A stretch of 64,000 bases of DNA from Streblospio benedicti (lineage: Eukaryota; Annelida; Polychaeta; Spionida; Spionidae), in NCBI GenBank assembly GCA_019095985.1, contig CM032666.1:43954826-44018825 (forward strand), read 5' to 3'. Made by a program: the position numbers and the translations under genes. Shown piece by piece: positions 1-12,947 of the stretch (position 1 is the first letter of the stretch; each line of letters begins with the position of its first letter). The notes under the pieces were generated by a model that was given only the letters and a program-made list of their open reading frames with translations, did not search any database and had not been told where the DNA came from.

Positions 1-984
1 ATCTGGCTTTGCTAAAATAGGGGTGAAATCCCCGCTCCTCTCTCTGAAAAAAGGGGGGGATTTTTTAATTTGCTTTCCAACGGACAATGGAATAAGCACT
101 TACTATTATTTAAAAATATTTTGCTCACCAAAAATTTCTTTACAATAAAATTTTATATCTTGATCAGGATATTTGGTCTTTGGGTACATATAAAACTTCA
201 GAGGTCACTTCACTTTTTACATCATCAATTTCTTCATTGGGTGCAGGAATGCAGATGAGAATCATATATTCATTATGTACGGGTGGTATATCCTGTACAT
301 GTACCTCCGCTGTAGGGGCCACGGGTGGTGTACTCATGTTATCATTTCCATTATGACTATCATTACTTGTTTTTAGTTTAAAAAACCTCAGAATTGTATT
401 CTGCTTCGACGCATGGGACACCATGATGTTTGGTTATAAAATCGCCTAGCAACCACATTTCGAGCGGTAAAACATGACGTATTCAGCCATCATATAAATC
501 AATGCGAGCGCTATTCGTTGCAACAGTGTGATTTGTCAACATGGTGGCGCCCATGTGATAAAAATTATTTTATATATTTTTTCATTTTTCATGTACTTTC
601 TTCGCGCATTGATGTAAAATTATTGCGCCATCAGTTAAAATGCAGCCCCCTTAAGAAATGAAAGTTGCATTTGGGAGAATTATTATGCTGAAATCGCGCA
701 ATCGCGAACATCAGATTGAATTCTGTACATGTCGTAATTGTTGTAGTATTTTAAACAACAGCCGAATTATGTGTGTTGCCGAATTGTGCGATTGGTGTTG
801 TATACTGATTAACAATTAAGCTGCATGCTTGGAATAACTAATGATAATATAATCAGCATATATAAAAGAAATATGGTGATGGTACATGCACTAGAATATT
901 GCGTGAATCTGAAACAAATTGGGGAAGTTAAAAAATGGACAAAAAACACTGATCGTGACTGATGATTTGTTGCATCTAACTCAC
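1..984. other. Left edge, probably WDR35 intron
   Basis: No exon of the neighbouring WDR35 gene could be placed here. The next expected segment of that protein (equivalent to human residues around RLAIIDISG) was not found on the minus strand, so it should lie left of the window. The stretch is AT-rich and holds only short chance-length reading frames. Confidence 0.5.
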
Positions 985-3900
985 GTAGAAGATGAGTTTA
1001 GAGTAATCTGATGTGGCCGGCAGTTTATAAGGTACCGCTGTGAAAGAGCTACATTTGGCAGCTCATACCGGTTCATTGTGCCTGAAACTCTTCCCTGAAA
1101 TTAGTTTGCATTATCCTCTGTATTAGCATAACATTTTGTAATTTTACTTTACCGTTAATATCATTCGCCCTAAGTCTTGTATATATTTCTAAAGGCCCTC
1201 TCTTATCAAGATAAAAATGATCACGTACACCACCTAATATTTCTCAATAGCATGATTAATTAAAACTTGGTGATAAAAACCAATCCACATTTGCAAGAGA
1301 TATCTAGGTACCATATATGACACTTTGAAATATCTAAAAACTGTAAAGATTTCTAGTATTCTAATCCCTGTATCAATGAAAAGACTAGCTCACCACAATC
1401 AGCATTTTGTCGGATGCTGTTACGCAGCAAATTGGATCTTGAGTACTCTGTAAATACAAAAAAAAGCACGTCATGTTGCAGATGATTAAAGATGTATTTC
1501 AAGACAAACAAACGTCTGTACAGCACACAGCAAAAGCTATCATAAGCAGTTGTCATGACTCATGCAGACACAATTATTAAGCATTAGCGATTCAGCATGA
1601 CTCAAGCAAAAAGAAATGTAATTTATAAAATTGATGAATTAAAATATCAGAGGCAAATAATCAATATGAAGAAAAATATACTACAGAAAACAAGCTGCAT
1701 GTAGTGTTTTAATAAAATATACAATATATAGAGATTTCTGATTCTAGACAGTGAAAATGATCTGAATTAGTCTCAATTCTTAAAATTAAACAAAATAAAA
1801 GAAATGATGAAAAATTGTCAAAGCATCATATGTTTTAAGATATATTAATATACTGAATAATGAAAGCGTAGAATATCTATCAATCATGAGTTGGACACAA
1901 AGGCAAAGGAAAGCTAGGATTGAAATTTATACCTATGAAAATGCAATACAGTAAAAAAAATTAATAAACCACACCACTGCTAACTAAATGTAGGTTCCCA
2001 TGTGCGCTAACTGCTACTTGCTACATACGACAGCCACAGGCAACATATGTGTTCATATTCAGGCGATTTTCACAATGAAATGACATGATATATCGGAAAG
2101 TTCGTCACATAATTAGACAATAGAAAATCACAGAGACAAGCAACTTTTTCCCTTCTTGAGCGAAAAAAAGCCATCGCCCCTTCCTGTCGATTTACATTTG
2201 AACACTCCCATTGACATATATATCTTTATGAAATCGCCTGTTGTATGTAGCAGTTAGCCCACATGTGAATGTGGGCTCAAGAGGAAAGATAATTTATATT
2301 AAATGGGTGACTATACAAAATGAATTTGTTACACATGGGGTACAAAGTTTTGTTTGAGATTGTGCCTGAGAAATTGTGCCATCAAATTGATGGTATTTTA
2401 GTTTAGTACTAACACATGTTATTTATGTTCACTTCTAGTGCACTGAATTTACCTGTTTAGCATTCTTTTACATGAAAAATATTAAGATTCAGCATACAAG
2501 TAAGTCTTAAAAGTAAGAAGTACTAAAACAATGTTTGTTGTTAAGTATAATAATGTCAGTCTGTAGTCTTTTTGCTTTATGTCCTCACTTAATAGCAAGC
2601 ATATAAAAGAAGAAATTTAATAAACACGTTTACATACATCTGTATAATGTCCAAGCAATTATAAAGCTTTATTTTGGATTTCAAAACGTAAGTATTCTTA
2701 TAATGCATAGAATAATGTCAATAGCGTGTACTTACAGCATACGCTCGTGTGAAGTCAATGACATCACCTCCCGCTCCTGACGGCACATCATCAATGTGGT
2801 ACAGCCTACATAGCAATCATTGTAACGATTCTGATTTCACTATGAATGTAATATCTTTTTCTATTGATCACATGGATTGTATTTGTCATCATACATATAG
2901 GTCTTTTCTATTTTATACCTTTTTAATTTCTTAATCCGTCTCATATATTCAGATATTTATGTGATAAACGAAATAAATCTAAAATTATAATTCAATTCCT
3001 TTTCAATAACTCTTTCTTACATTAAATCACATTATGAAGACATCTTAATAACGAAGCTTACTTTTCTTGGCCCGCCTTCCTCTTGCCTGACATTTCTAGG
3101 GTGGCTAACTTCTTGATATTCTTGAATTGCCAGGTGTAAAACGCCTCTTTGCTGGCAGCTATTACGTGTGTGGCGGTCATGGTAGTGTAGATTGGCTCCA
3201 GATCTATGTACTTACTGTCAAGTGGCGTACCTGGGATAAACATTGTGCAAAACATAATAGGAAGTAAAATGAAAATAAGGGGAGCCTCAAAGAAAATTTA
3301 AAACATCAGCGGTCATCTACATACACCACACAAATACTCTTGAACAATCAGACATATATGTTGATTGATTAGATTTTTTTCTTTAATTTATGTTTATTGT
3401 CACAATTGAAATGCTTATCATCTTTACTAGCACCCCATAATCAACAGTTTTATATTGAAATGAAAGTATTTGAAAAAGTTCACTATAAAAGTGATGTGTA
3501 GACAATTTGTAGTCATACCAATAGCATTGCACAGAACAAGAACCCATTGTCCAGCTGTCTCATCTGCTCGGGTTGCCAGGCAGCAATAATCTCCACAAGC
3601 AGTGATAGATAACAAATTTTTCACGTACTTCACATATTTCTGTTTAGGAATAATACAAGCATTATTCAGTAAGTGACTGGAGTATGCATGTTATTTTTAT
3701 TTTCACTTAAATATCAAATTACAATGGTTGATATATATTCGCTATATTATTATATTTACCTCATTATTCTTTGTGTCCCAAAAGACGACACAATGTTCCA
3801 ATCTGTCAGGTTTGGTGAATGAATACACAACCGTATTGGAAAAGTAACCCCACTGAAAAGTTTTAAAATCTTGACAAAGACAATTGCCATTGACATAATG

Positions 3901-6900
3901 AATTTAAATTCCACCCTATTTAACAATATCTGTAAGACTGTAAATAAACATTACAATGCCCATGATTCTTAATTCAAATAAAATTATTAAAAAAACAAAA
4001 AAAACAAACAAAACTAATCCAGTAATATTATTGTAACATAAAAATTACTAAAGGAGTCCTCACAAAAAAATCTTTATAAATGTACATAAATTATAATTCT
4101 AAAACTGATTTACATAATACTGAACTGATTGCTAAATGAACAGAGAAATATCGGAATAAAATACGTTACACCATACACTTTAATGTTACCAATACAAAAA
4201 TGACCCCTATGTAAAATCCAAAAATCAAACTGTAAGCAGGATATAACTTTTTACCTTATAATCTGGCCTGATATTGGCAAAATATATGAAAGAATCCACT
4301 GCTAGAGCAATCCTTAAGCTTCCTCCTTCCCATGAGGCATAATACATCTGCTTTCCAGGAACTTTTAGTGTTCTGAGGTGCTACAAGTCAGAATATGCAT
4401 GATGAAGATTGCATGTTTGAAATTTTGGAATTGAAGGTTTATTTTTGATACTTTGTTTCATAATAGCGCAATAAATTCAGAACTGCTAAATTCACTCAAC
4501 AATGTAAAGACCGATTTGAGGCTTTGCATAAAATGCTTTAGAACAATATCTACAGTTTTCAAAACATTTGGCGTATATGCAGAATAAAGGGTCTATGTTG
4601 AAAAATATTACAGGATAAATATTACAAATACTCAAGGAAAGAAGACCCTGACTGGAAATATATGTAGATATATTTAAACTAAATTACATGGAGTTTGTTG
4701 ATTTGAACATAGACATGACTAAGTTAGATTGGGTATGTTTTTCAGGATACCCAACAAGCTTTTTTCTCCAATTCGTAGCCTTGTACATTGACGAATGAAA
4801 ACGGTAGACATTGCACTAGAGAAATTAGGGAAACAGTTTATAGAAAAGTGTAATTATACTAAGTAATCACAACCATATGATGAAAACTAAACAAACCTAT
4901 AATTCTATCTTGATATCTTCTATACAATTTTGGATATCATCTGGTGTGTTAAAATAATATCTCGATATATTCTATACGATTTTGGATATCATCTGGTGTG
5001 TTAGAATTGATTAATCAGTAAAAAGCCAAAAATAAGCTGGCAAACCTCGCCAAAAGGTGTGTAGAACTGCACAACATTGACATCTTTGTCCTGAGCAGCT
5101 GCTTTTTGTGAGCCAGCAATGGCGAGAACTGAACCGGTGTGGTTCCACTGCCCACTCATGATGAGCATGCCAGTGTCAATCAGGATGGGATCTAAAACGA
5201 ATATACATTGTAAATGCATGAGATCCAGGCCATATTAGCATTTACTATCTATATGACTTTCCCTAAGGTAACGTTAAATTCTGATGACGCACTATTGTTT
5301 TATAAACAAACACTCACTTTCATCACTCTCATTTCTATTTATTTGGCATCTTCCATTGTCAAAACATATAGCGAGACAAGGACAGTTTGGTTCCATGTAT
5401 CCATTTACTCCATTGTACCATTCTATTGACACAATGTTTGCCGTCCCTGATACATTTGTCAAGCAATAGATATTTAGTTTGGACTGAAATAAAGACATGA
5501 ATTAAAATTATTTAAATGAAACTTTAAGGGATCTTTCACAATTGACGTCACCTCATTTTTGGCCTTTTCCCCCCCCCCTTGTCCCCTTTCATCATCTTTG
5601 CAGCACCCGCCTCCTGGTAAGTGACGTCATCTTTGCCTCCCCCACCCCCTCTGCAATATGGTTTCGCGATGACATTTAACATTGATTTAAATGTGCCGTT
5701 ATGTAAATACATTTGAATGTTATTTACCTGTCCATAATTTAGACATAATTTTAGAAATGTATTTAGGATATAAATCAAACATGGCAATATGATTTCAACT
5801 AGTAGATATATTACAACTCATTTCACATGTCAGAACGTAAGTTCAAATACTGTTCTAAAACTTGAGTTTTGTTTTCTTCAAAAGGTGACATCACCCAAGT
5901 ACTAGCCCCCCCTCTGTCAACTTTCGTTTTGTTTCGTCTACCCCCCCCCCCCCCCCCACTGGGTGACATCATTTGTGAACGAGTAAGTCAACAAATGGCA
6001 TTTAACATTAATTACTATTATATTACAATATACTTATAGGGCGTTTGGAACAGCTCGTATTTATGGTAAACACGAGTTCACGAGTGGTGAAAACCGTTCG
6101 AAACAAGTTTATCTCGTGTTTACCACTCGTGAACTGGGAGCTGAAAGGATCACTACGAGATGTTGATGCGCATGCGTACTGACTGACAAAATGGCAGCGC
6201 CCATAAGGTTCTTCTAATATCGCTGACAGTTTCATAAGATATATTCATAAAACCGGCCTAAAAGTCTGCCAAATTAATTAAGATTGATAGATATATTATC
6301 AAACCATTTGTTTATGTACCCTGTAGGCAATCTTTTAAACAGATGTATTTCCCACTTGTTATGTGGTATCGAATAGCCACAACTCGTACGTACGACTTGT
6401 CAACTCGAAAATACAAACTCACGAGTTGTTCCGAATGCACCATTTGCACCAAATTTAGAGTGGCAAACATTTACATGTATATGGGATCGATCACAACAAA
6501 TATCCATCCCATTCTTAATCGTAACTCATAACTGCACCATAAATACTTACAATCAAATTTCCTCCATTGTCGTAGATCTGTAAGTCACCATTTAGCATAC
6601 CAAAGAGCAAGATTTTGCCATCAGGAGACCATTCTACATTTGACAGCTGGACTTTCAACTCTTTTCCCCAAATTCGATTACCATCAACTGATCCCACGAT
6701 AACGGCACCTATTAAGCATCAGTATTCAAGTTCTGTATTACACAGTGACAATAGAATAGTTCATTCATAATATTTGAGACATGAAGTATTTTTATCACAT
6801 TGGCTGAAAAAAATGAAACTGAATTTACCATCCTCATAGCAAATGCAAATTTTCTGCCCATCTGCATTCCATTTCATACCACGCACCACAGATTTGTTTC

Positions 6901-9900
6901 TATTGTTTATCATTTCCTCATACCATGAGCCTAAAAGTGAAATGTTTAAGATGCTAGACATATTAGACAGATACTGACGGATACCATGGTAATTAGATTG
7001 AAACTAATTCAACAGGTTTACAAAGAAGTGTCACCTTTGTATAACATCCACACAATGATGAGTCCATATTGATCACTAGTTGTAAGTTTTTGATGATGTT
7101 CATTCCAAGTTAATACTTGCACAGCACCTATTCAAGAAAGAGTACAAAAACAATAAAACATCATAAAAATTCCTTTAACATGTAAGATGCTTCCTACATG
7201 GTAGTGACATTTTGACTTTTTCATGGACAATTTAAAAATAGTTTGGCAAAGAAGGTCCTTTCAGACTTACGCATTTATATGGAATTATGTAAACGTACTT
7301 GTATTTCATCTTCTATTATAAACACACTAATTCTTCTAAATGTGGATCAATATTAACAACATTTAATACTTGACAAATTAAAATCAGCAAATCTAAATGT
7401 ACATCAAACAAATGAATTAAAGCAAAGAATATACGCACCACTATGACCTTCTAAAGTTTGATTCATTGATAGATTACTTGGTGCTGCTAGTCCTTTTACT
7501 TTTGCATCTTTACCTGAAGCAATATAAAGCAATGGATTACATAATATGAAAACCTAGGTACACAACAGTGTCTACTCCATGGTGTGGGGTTTGGCAGATT
7601 TTGATTCTATTAGGTTTATTGAAAATGTTCAGACCTGACAGACAGGTGCTTTTCAGTGTTGCCAATATAAAAAATTGAAGGTTGTCATATATTTCATTAT
7701 ATCTCACGATCATACCAAATTATGTACCACAGAAAGAAACTAACAGTTGGGCTTACTCATGGGAACAATTTAAAAGACAATGATACGAAATATAGAGGCA
7801 TTGTCTCTCTCCTCTCTATTTATAAATAGAAAGGAGGGAGACAATGCCTCTAGTTTTCGTATCATTGTCTTTTAAATTATAGAATAATAAATGTCAAAGG
7901 TGAAGGGAGTATTAAAAAGGTATAATATCAGAATTTAGCATCATTTTGAAAAATTTAGCTAATTAAGTAAATTTAACAGATGTTCAATAAAAATATATGC
8001 TAAAATATTAAAAGAGCAACTAAACAACAAAAATATCATCTTATATAGTCAAGTGTGGTAGAATTACCGTCAGAGTTGTCTAAAAATACAAAAAAACGTC
8101 AGACAAATAAGAAGACTGTCCCTCTTTATTATAAATGATAGAACCAACATATTGTTTATTCACATTTTAATTAAATATTTTCAACCTTGCGGTCATCCTC
8201 AGAACATAATGCAAAATGGACAAACTTAAACACGCATCACATAATAACAACAACACAAAGATTATGGATAAGAGATCAGTAAGTGCTGACATCTAAATCA
8301 GAGCCCTGCTCTTGTATTCCTCCTAGGTGTTGATCACGGGTTTTTTCCTCAATGTTACTCTTTATATAGACTTTTTTTAAAAATTAATGTGACTTGATTG
8401 GCTGCAGATACCAGGAACACTATAATAGACTGCGATTGATACATGTAAACAGCACAGTGGTCTGGAGTGCCAAATTAAAGAACACTTTACAGCAGGTTCA
8501 TTTTAGACGATCATGTATAGAATTCTTCAAGCAGAAATCCTTAATACTAAGGCAATACATCATATTATGGAATATATTATCTTTCACCATTTTTCCTAAA
8601 AATGCAATCTGAATTGAAATAAAATGTTAAAAATGTAACATTATTGTTCTTTTCTGGTTCTTGAAAGAATCTGAAACAGTGGATTATTCCCGAAATTATT
8701 GAATTATTGAATATATAATAAGTGCAATCCCCTAAATCTGATTATTTTAAGAATCTGAAACCAACAGTACCGACATAGCTAGCAGGCTGGGTATTACAGT
8801 TACAGTAAGGCCTAGAAAATAATGATTGTTTGGTTCCGGTAACATGATTTTGAAAAATAGGTTAGTAAGGTAGGTAATTTTACTTTTTTTTCTTCATATT
8901 TTTTTATCGCAAAAAATTAGGTTAGGTTTGTAATAAAACTTTTTAAACATTCTTAAACAGTACCAAACTTTTGAAAGTCTAAATGCACTTGCACTTGTTG
9001 CTGTTCTTGGAAACCATGTGACGTTGTTGAAAGTATGTTATTAAATAAATACTATTTTTCTGTCGAACTGCCATGTCTATTACATGGATCCGAAGCGGAT
9101 TTCAACGAGAATTTCACTGGTGCATTTAAAACTTCTCTAGCTTCGATATTAACCAAGTTATTACCAGAGAACTGAATACCAAAATGGCGACTAAGCACGC
9201 CATGGATTGCGCATGAGCATACACCTGCCGGCTTGTTTTTGGCGCACATTTTGTAGGCTTTGTAGAGTAGTCGGTTTTCTGGTAATAAGTTTTTTAACAT
9301 TGGAGCTAGAAAAAAAATCACGACATGGGAATTGTCGTTCAAATGCGTTTCAAACATGAGTAAAGGATATGAGAATGTGAACACCATCATTATACAAAAT
9401 GTCATCAGACTTCACTGGTTTCAAGCTGCTATAGTGATGGGCCTTCTGCGCATGTGCGAATATAATTATTATAATTTATTTGTTACGTCACAAATTCAGA
9501 GCACGTTTTCTCTGTTGACATCGCGAATCACAAAGAAATTGTCAAATTAATTTGTAATATATACGAACACCATGAACTGGCAGTCAGTATGATATATCGT
9601 AATAGCTTATTTGATACATGTAGATTATGCATATGCAAACGATTTAGAAACTTTGAACCTTCTAACTTGGACTTTAAAAATGTTATATTGTTTGTTGTTT
9701 TTTTAGGTTTTTGAACAAAATCAGAAACTTGGGTTTTAACCCTCAAAACTATAGAAAGTGTTTGCATAACCGTGAATCCTCTAATTTCGATTCTTTCAAG
9801 AACTTGAAAACATCAGTACTGAGTACCTGGCTGGGTTTCCAACTTGAGAACTTTCAAAAGTCCATCTTCTCCACCACATGCAATGTAACCTTGCTCTCTG

Positions 9901-10143
9901 TTCCAGGACACACATCTCAGTTTTGTATTGTTAGGAATGGCAATCTAATGCGAAAGTTGATAAAAAAAATGAGAATATTGCTGTTGAAATGTTATCAAAT
10001 TGTCACTCACAGTGACACTGTGACTTGTCAGTCTGAGTCTTTGACAACCATAAATAAGAGCTTCCAATATATTCATCTTAAGAGAAAATTGCATACCAAG
10101 TATATAAATAAATACCTACCTTTTTGCTCAAATATATGAACAT
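985..10143 (-). CDS. WDR35: WDR35 / IFT121, 5' half (15 exons, runs off left edge)
   Basis: WDR35 is a core subunit of the IFT-A complex, which drives retrograde transport and membrane-protein entry in cilia. Exons placed by splice sites and phase (minus strand, high to low): 10143-10120, 9944-9827, 7513-7439, 7127-7035, 6930-6829, 6708-6551, 5483-5318, 5191-5046, 4380-4255, 3852-3760, 3639-3519, 3230-3062, 2805-2736, 1447-1394, 1094-985. They join in phase to about 541 residues, against roughly 1,170-1,180 in the human protein. The start is MFIYLSKK, as in vertebrates. WD-repeat landmarks include [60 protein letters not shown] and [15 protein letters not shown]. The C-terminal TPR-like half is outside the window. 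Introns carry several small transposons. No break was seen in the coding part. The identification comes from remembered human sequence; I am very sure of the family. Confidence 0.96.
4905..5008. repeat. Two tandem copies of a 52-bp unit in a WDR35 intron
   Basis: A 52-bp unit containing TGGATATCATCTGGTGTGTT occurs twice in a row with a few substitutions. It ends about 38 bp from the donor side of the exon at 5046-5191, and is a local intronic duplication of no evident function. Confidence 0.8.
5533..5980. mobile_element. MITE-like element with C-rich interior
   Basis: The left end reads TTTCACAATTGACGTCACCT, and the reverse complement of the right end reads GTTCACAAATGATGTCACCC, an imperfect terminal inverted repeat of about 20 bp. 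The interior has no coding capacity and holds poly-C runs at about 5572 and 5941-5957. It sits in the WDR35 intron between exons 6708-6551 and 5483-5318. No clear target-site duplication was found, so the superfamily is open. Confidence 0.55.
6039..6442. mobile_element. MITE-like element with CGTTyGGAACA ends
   Basis: Left end GGGCGTTTGGAACAGCTCGT pairs with the reverse complement of the right end, GGTGCATTCGGAACAACTCG. CTCGTG/CACGAG motifs recur inside, so the element can fold extensively. It is non-coding and lies in the same WDR35 intron as the previous element. The target-site duplication is unclear. Confidence 0.55.
7767..7878. repeat. Near-perfect 112-bp palindrome in a WDR35 intron
   Basis: The left arm begins AATTTAAAAGACAATGATAC and its reverse complement closes the right arm at 7878. 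The centre is near CTATTTATAAATAG. The arms of about 55 bp differ at only a few positions. It would form a very stable hairpin and is probably a small foldback transposon. Confidence 0.85.
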
Positions 10144-10591
10144 GGTTGAAGCTTTCTTTAAATTTCACCAAAAGTCGCATAAATAAAAATATTAACAAAA
10201 AATGTATGAAACCTGCTAGCAGTCTGCCATGACACAACAGGAATGTCATATAGCCTGCATCAGTAGAAGTGCTCTTCGTTCATAATGTTACAAGCACGTG
10301 AAATCGATTCTATGATAAAGGCTATAAGGTAAAGAAAAAGTTAACTTGTTGCCCATGATATTGTGTGTATAATTCGGTTTGGTACTGTCAAATATTACAG
10401 TTTTTGTATTCTACACTTTTCACGTCAACAAGAAATTATATATGTACTTATTGCATATTTTCATTCATCAATTACAAGTATCAATATTTTTTGAATTCCT
10501 AGCTAGCACATCTTACAAATACTATGTATAATCTACAGATATATTTATGGCTGAAATAGTTGAAATCGCAAGTGTCATCCGGGCAATTGGT
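10144..10591. promoter_or_regulatory. Shared WDR35 / RPL30 intergenic promoter region
   Basis: About 450 bp separate the WDR35 start codon (minus) from the inferred RPL30 transcription start (plus). The two genes point away from each other, so this interval must hold the promoters of both unless one has a distant 5' exon. No TATA box is evident close to the RPL30 start, as is usual for ribosomal-protein genes. Confidence 0.6.
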
Positions 10592-10598
10592 CTCTTTC
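10592..10598 (+). promoter_or_regulatory. Probable RPL30 transcription start with 5' TOP motif
   Basis: CTCTTTC in the context GGTCTCTTTCACACG matches the C plus pyrimidine tract (5' terminal oligopyrimidine) that starts animal ribosomal-protein mRNAs and puts their translation under mTOR/LARP1 control. The non-coding first exon would then be about 10592-10621, ending at a GTGGGT donor. Confidence 0.55.
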
Positions 10599-10772
10599 AC
10601 ACGTGGTCTGCGAAGGTTCAGGTGGGTGGGAAATTACTCGGCTAATTTTTTGTGAAATAAATGATGATTATGTCTATACCCGTATTGAAATAATTATCAA
10701 GTAGGTGCAAGAATATTTCAGCATTGTGTGTTTCGTTTCAGATTGGCTGGAGACCCACATTAACTTCTAAAA

Positions 10773-12924
10773 ATGGTTGCCCAAAAGAAAACCGTAAGTG
10801 ACTCGTCCTTACTTCTAATCTAAATCTTGCGCAAGATATGACACGTGCTTTCTAAATATTTCTAATTTGTTAGTGATTTTGTATTTAGTATTTGACAAAC
10901 AGTAGTTGGAACATTTGTTTCTGTATTCGGTTTCACTGAAAGGATTATTTTCATTTTATTGACCCATGCAGAAGAAGGCGTTGGAGAGCATCAACTCCCG
11001 CCTTGCTCTTGTGATGAAATCTGGCAAATACGTGCTCGGATACAAGCAGACCCTCAAGACCCTGCGTCAGGGAAAAGCCAAGCTTGTCATCATCGCCAAC
11101 AACACCCCACCTCTCAGGTATTTATCTACACATAAGGCAAACACAGCTGCATATAAAATATGTGAATGATGTATAACTAGACAAACATTTATATTTTGTT
11201 TTGATTTTTAAAATCCATTTATTGTTATCAGGTACTTATAATTAGGAATGAATTTGACCCAAATTGTAAAAAGTTAAAATGTCAAAATGTTCCAATTCTA
11301 TGAAAGTTTCATACTGTTTGGGCAAGTATTTCCAAGAGCTTTTCAGGATATGTAATCTTTTGTAATAATTATGGCACTGATATATTGGTGTTCTCGCTGT
11401 TTGGAACAAAAAAATATGTGAATGAATAACCCGTCAATCCAATATATTAATTGTGAAAACAACCACCCCACCTGCCAACTCTATACATCACCAATATCAA
11501 ATGTATTTATTAATACACCTTATTAAACTTCATTTAGGTGTCATGAGCATATGGAAATGGTACACAAGTACCTGAAAACAATAATGTAGATCATGTAAAC
11601 ATAAGCAATAAATTTTCAAGGCATTGTGTAGCAGCAGTGACTAATTTTAAACTTCGTGCATTGCATAGTATTTTTGAAATAATAGTGCTTGTGACTTCGG
11701 AGTCTTGATGGACTAAGATGAAGTCTTATTACATTCATGTCTACCTTTTTCATTCAAGGTAATTCCATAGTTGAAAGGTAATGTGTACATGGTATAATGA
11801 CTCGACCATGAGCTAAGCAGTGCTCTGGGAGAGTGGCAGGTAAAGCACATCTCTTTATAACTTGAACCTTTATTATTGAACAAACTAATCATTGTTGATT
11901 TTCATGTTTTAACACAATAATTGTTGATTACATGAATGATGCCAGAGTTGACCTTTAGAATAATTACTTAAGATTATCAAGGTTTTTTTTAGAGATTTTT
12001 GAATTCTGTGCTGCCCTGATCTAGTTGGAATGTTGTTGGTATACTATATCTGTTTTTAAGCCTTTTTCAGTCATTGAAATCCCATTGATTCTACACAGAG
12101 CTTGTGGCAGTGAGAACTTGTGATACATTTTCAGAAATCATTGCAGTAGGCCTAATTGAAATGCTAGGTGTGCGGTTGACACGCGTCTTGAAGCATTTAG
12201 TCCAAAAGTGGCTTCATTTGACTCGTTCATTGATCTTGCTTTACTACTTTGGTATCTTGTTTTCATCAGTTTGTGAAATTGAAAATATTGACAATACAAG
12301 TATTGTATTTATTGCAGAAAATCTGAGATCGAGTACTACGCTATGTTGGCCAAAACTGGTGTCCATCATTACACAGGCAACAATATTGAATTGGGAACTG
12401 CATGCGGAAAGTACTACCGTGTAACAACCCTTTCCATCACTGACCCTGGTGGGTTATCTTTCTTATTTCATGAGTTGCAATAATTTAGTTAGAACATTTC
12501 AATATAGATAGAGAGATAGATAGATATCTAGATAACATTACAAGGTGTTTTATGGCAGCATTTTATTTACAATATTGTTTCATAAGTTTAAGTTTTACAA
12601 CTAAACTCAATCATCAGAATAAAAACACCTTATAATGTTATCTACACATAGCTCCCCAAGTTGAGCACTATAAACTGTGTTGTGTTCAAATAACATTAGG
12701 ATATATAATGAATTTTATCAATAGTTGAATATTGGATATTAAAATACCTCTGATATTTCAATGGCTGTCAGTCAATCTTTTTTAAAGAAGTGAGGTTGTT
12801 TACTTCGAATTGGAAGTACATACATAGCTAATGACCTTGTTCAATACTGACATTAAGAAAGTATATTTTATTTTCAGGTGACAGTGACATCATCCGCAGC
12901 ATGCCAGCTGGAGAGGCTCAGTAA
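10773..12924 (+). CDS. RPL30: 60S ribosomal protein L30 (eL30), complete
   Basis: This is a component of the large ribosomal subunit. Coding exons are 10773-10793, 10972-11117, 12318-12448 and 12878-12924; a non-coding first exon probably ends at 10621, and exon 2 begins at 10742 after a TTTCAG acceptor. The 114-residue product starts [20 protein letters not shown] and includes [20 protein letters not shown] and [20 protein letters not shown], ending SMPAGEAQ. The human protein is 115 residues, so it is full length. All splice phases agree (0, 2, 1). Poly(A) signals follow the stop within 25 bases. The 1.2-kb third intron was inspected for an intronic snoRNA, which vertebrate RPL30 carries, but none could be supported. 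Confidence 0.98.
12531..12642. mobile_element. 112-bp MITE with TA duplication in the last RPL30 intron
   Basis: Terminal inverted repeats GATAACATTACAAGGTGTTT and its near reverse complement are flanked by TA on both sides, the target duplication of Tc1/mariner-type elements. The interior is non-coding. A short GATA-rich microsatellite (about 12505-12530) abuts the left end. Confidence 0.65.
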
Positions 12925-12933
12925 TTCAATTGT

Positions 12934-12947
12934 AATAAAGAAATAAA
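12934..12947 (+). other. RPL30 polyadenylation signals
   Basis: Two AATAAA hexamers (12934-12939 and 12942-12947) lie just after the RPL30 stop codon. The 3' UTR would be very short, as is usual for ribosomal-protein mRNAs. Confidence 0.8.

Noticed and set aside
164-424. Minus-strand frame starting MVSHASKQNTILRFFKLK, similar in style to the N-terminus of some hAT-type transposases
   Set aside because: Only a short low-complexity resemblance; no BED-type finger, no downstream transposase and no inverted ends were seen.
1353-1556. Minus-strand frame of 67 codons over a WDR35 exon
   Set aside because: The real exon (1394-1447) reads in a different frame and continues WDR35 in phase; this is a shadow.
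9711-10139. Plus-strand frame of 142 codons
   Set aside because: It lies over the minus-strand WDR35 exons 1-2 and their intron; no relative known and no splice context. Treated as chance.
11118-12317. Possible intronic snoRNA in RPL30
   Set aside because: No convincing paired C/D boxes or H/ACA hairpins could be identified by eye.
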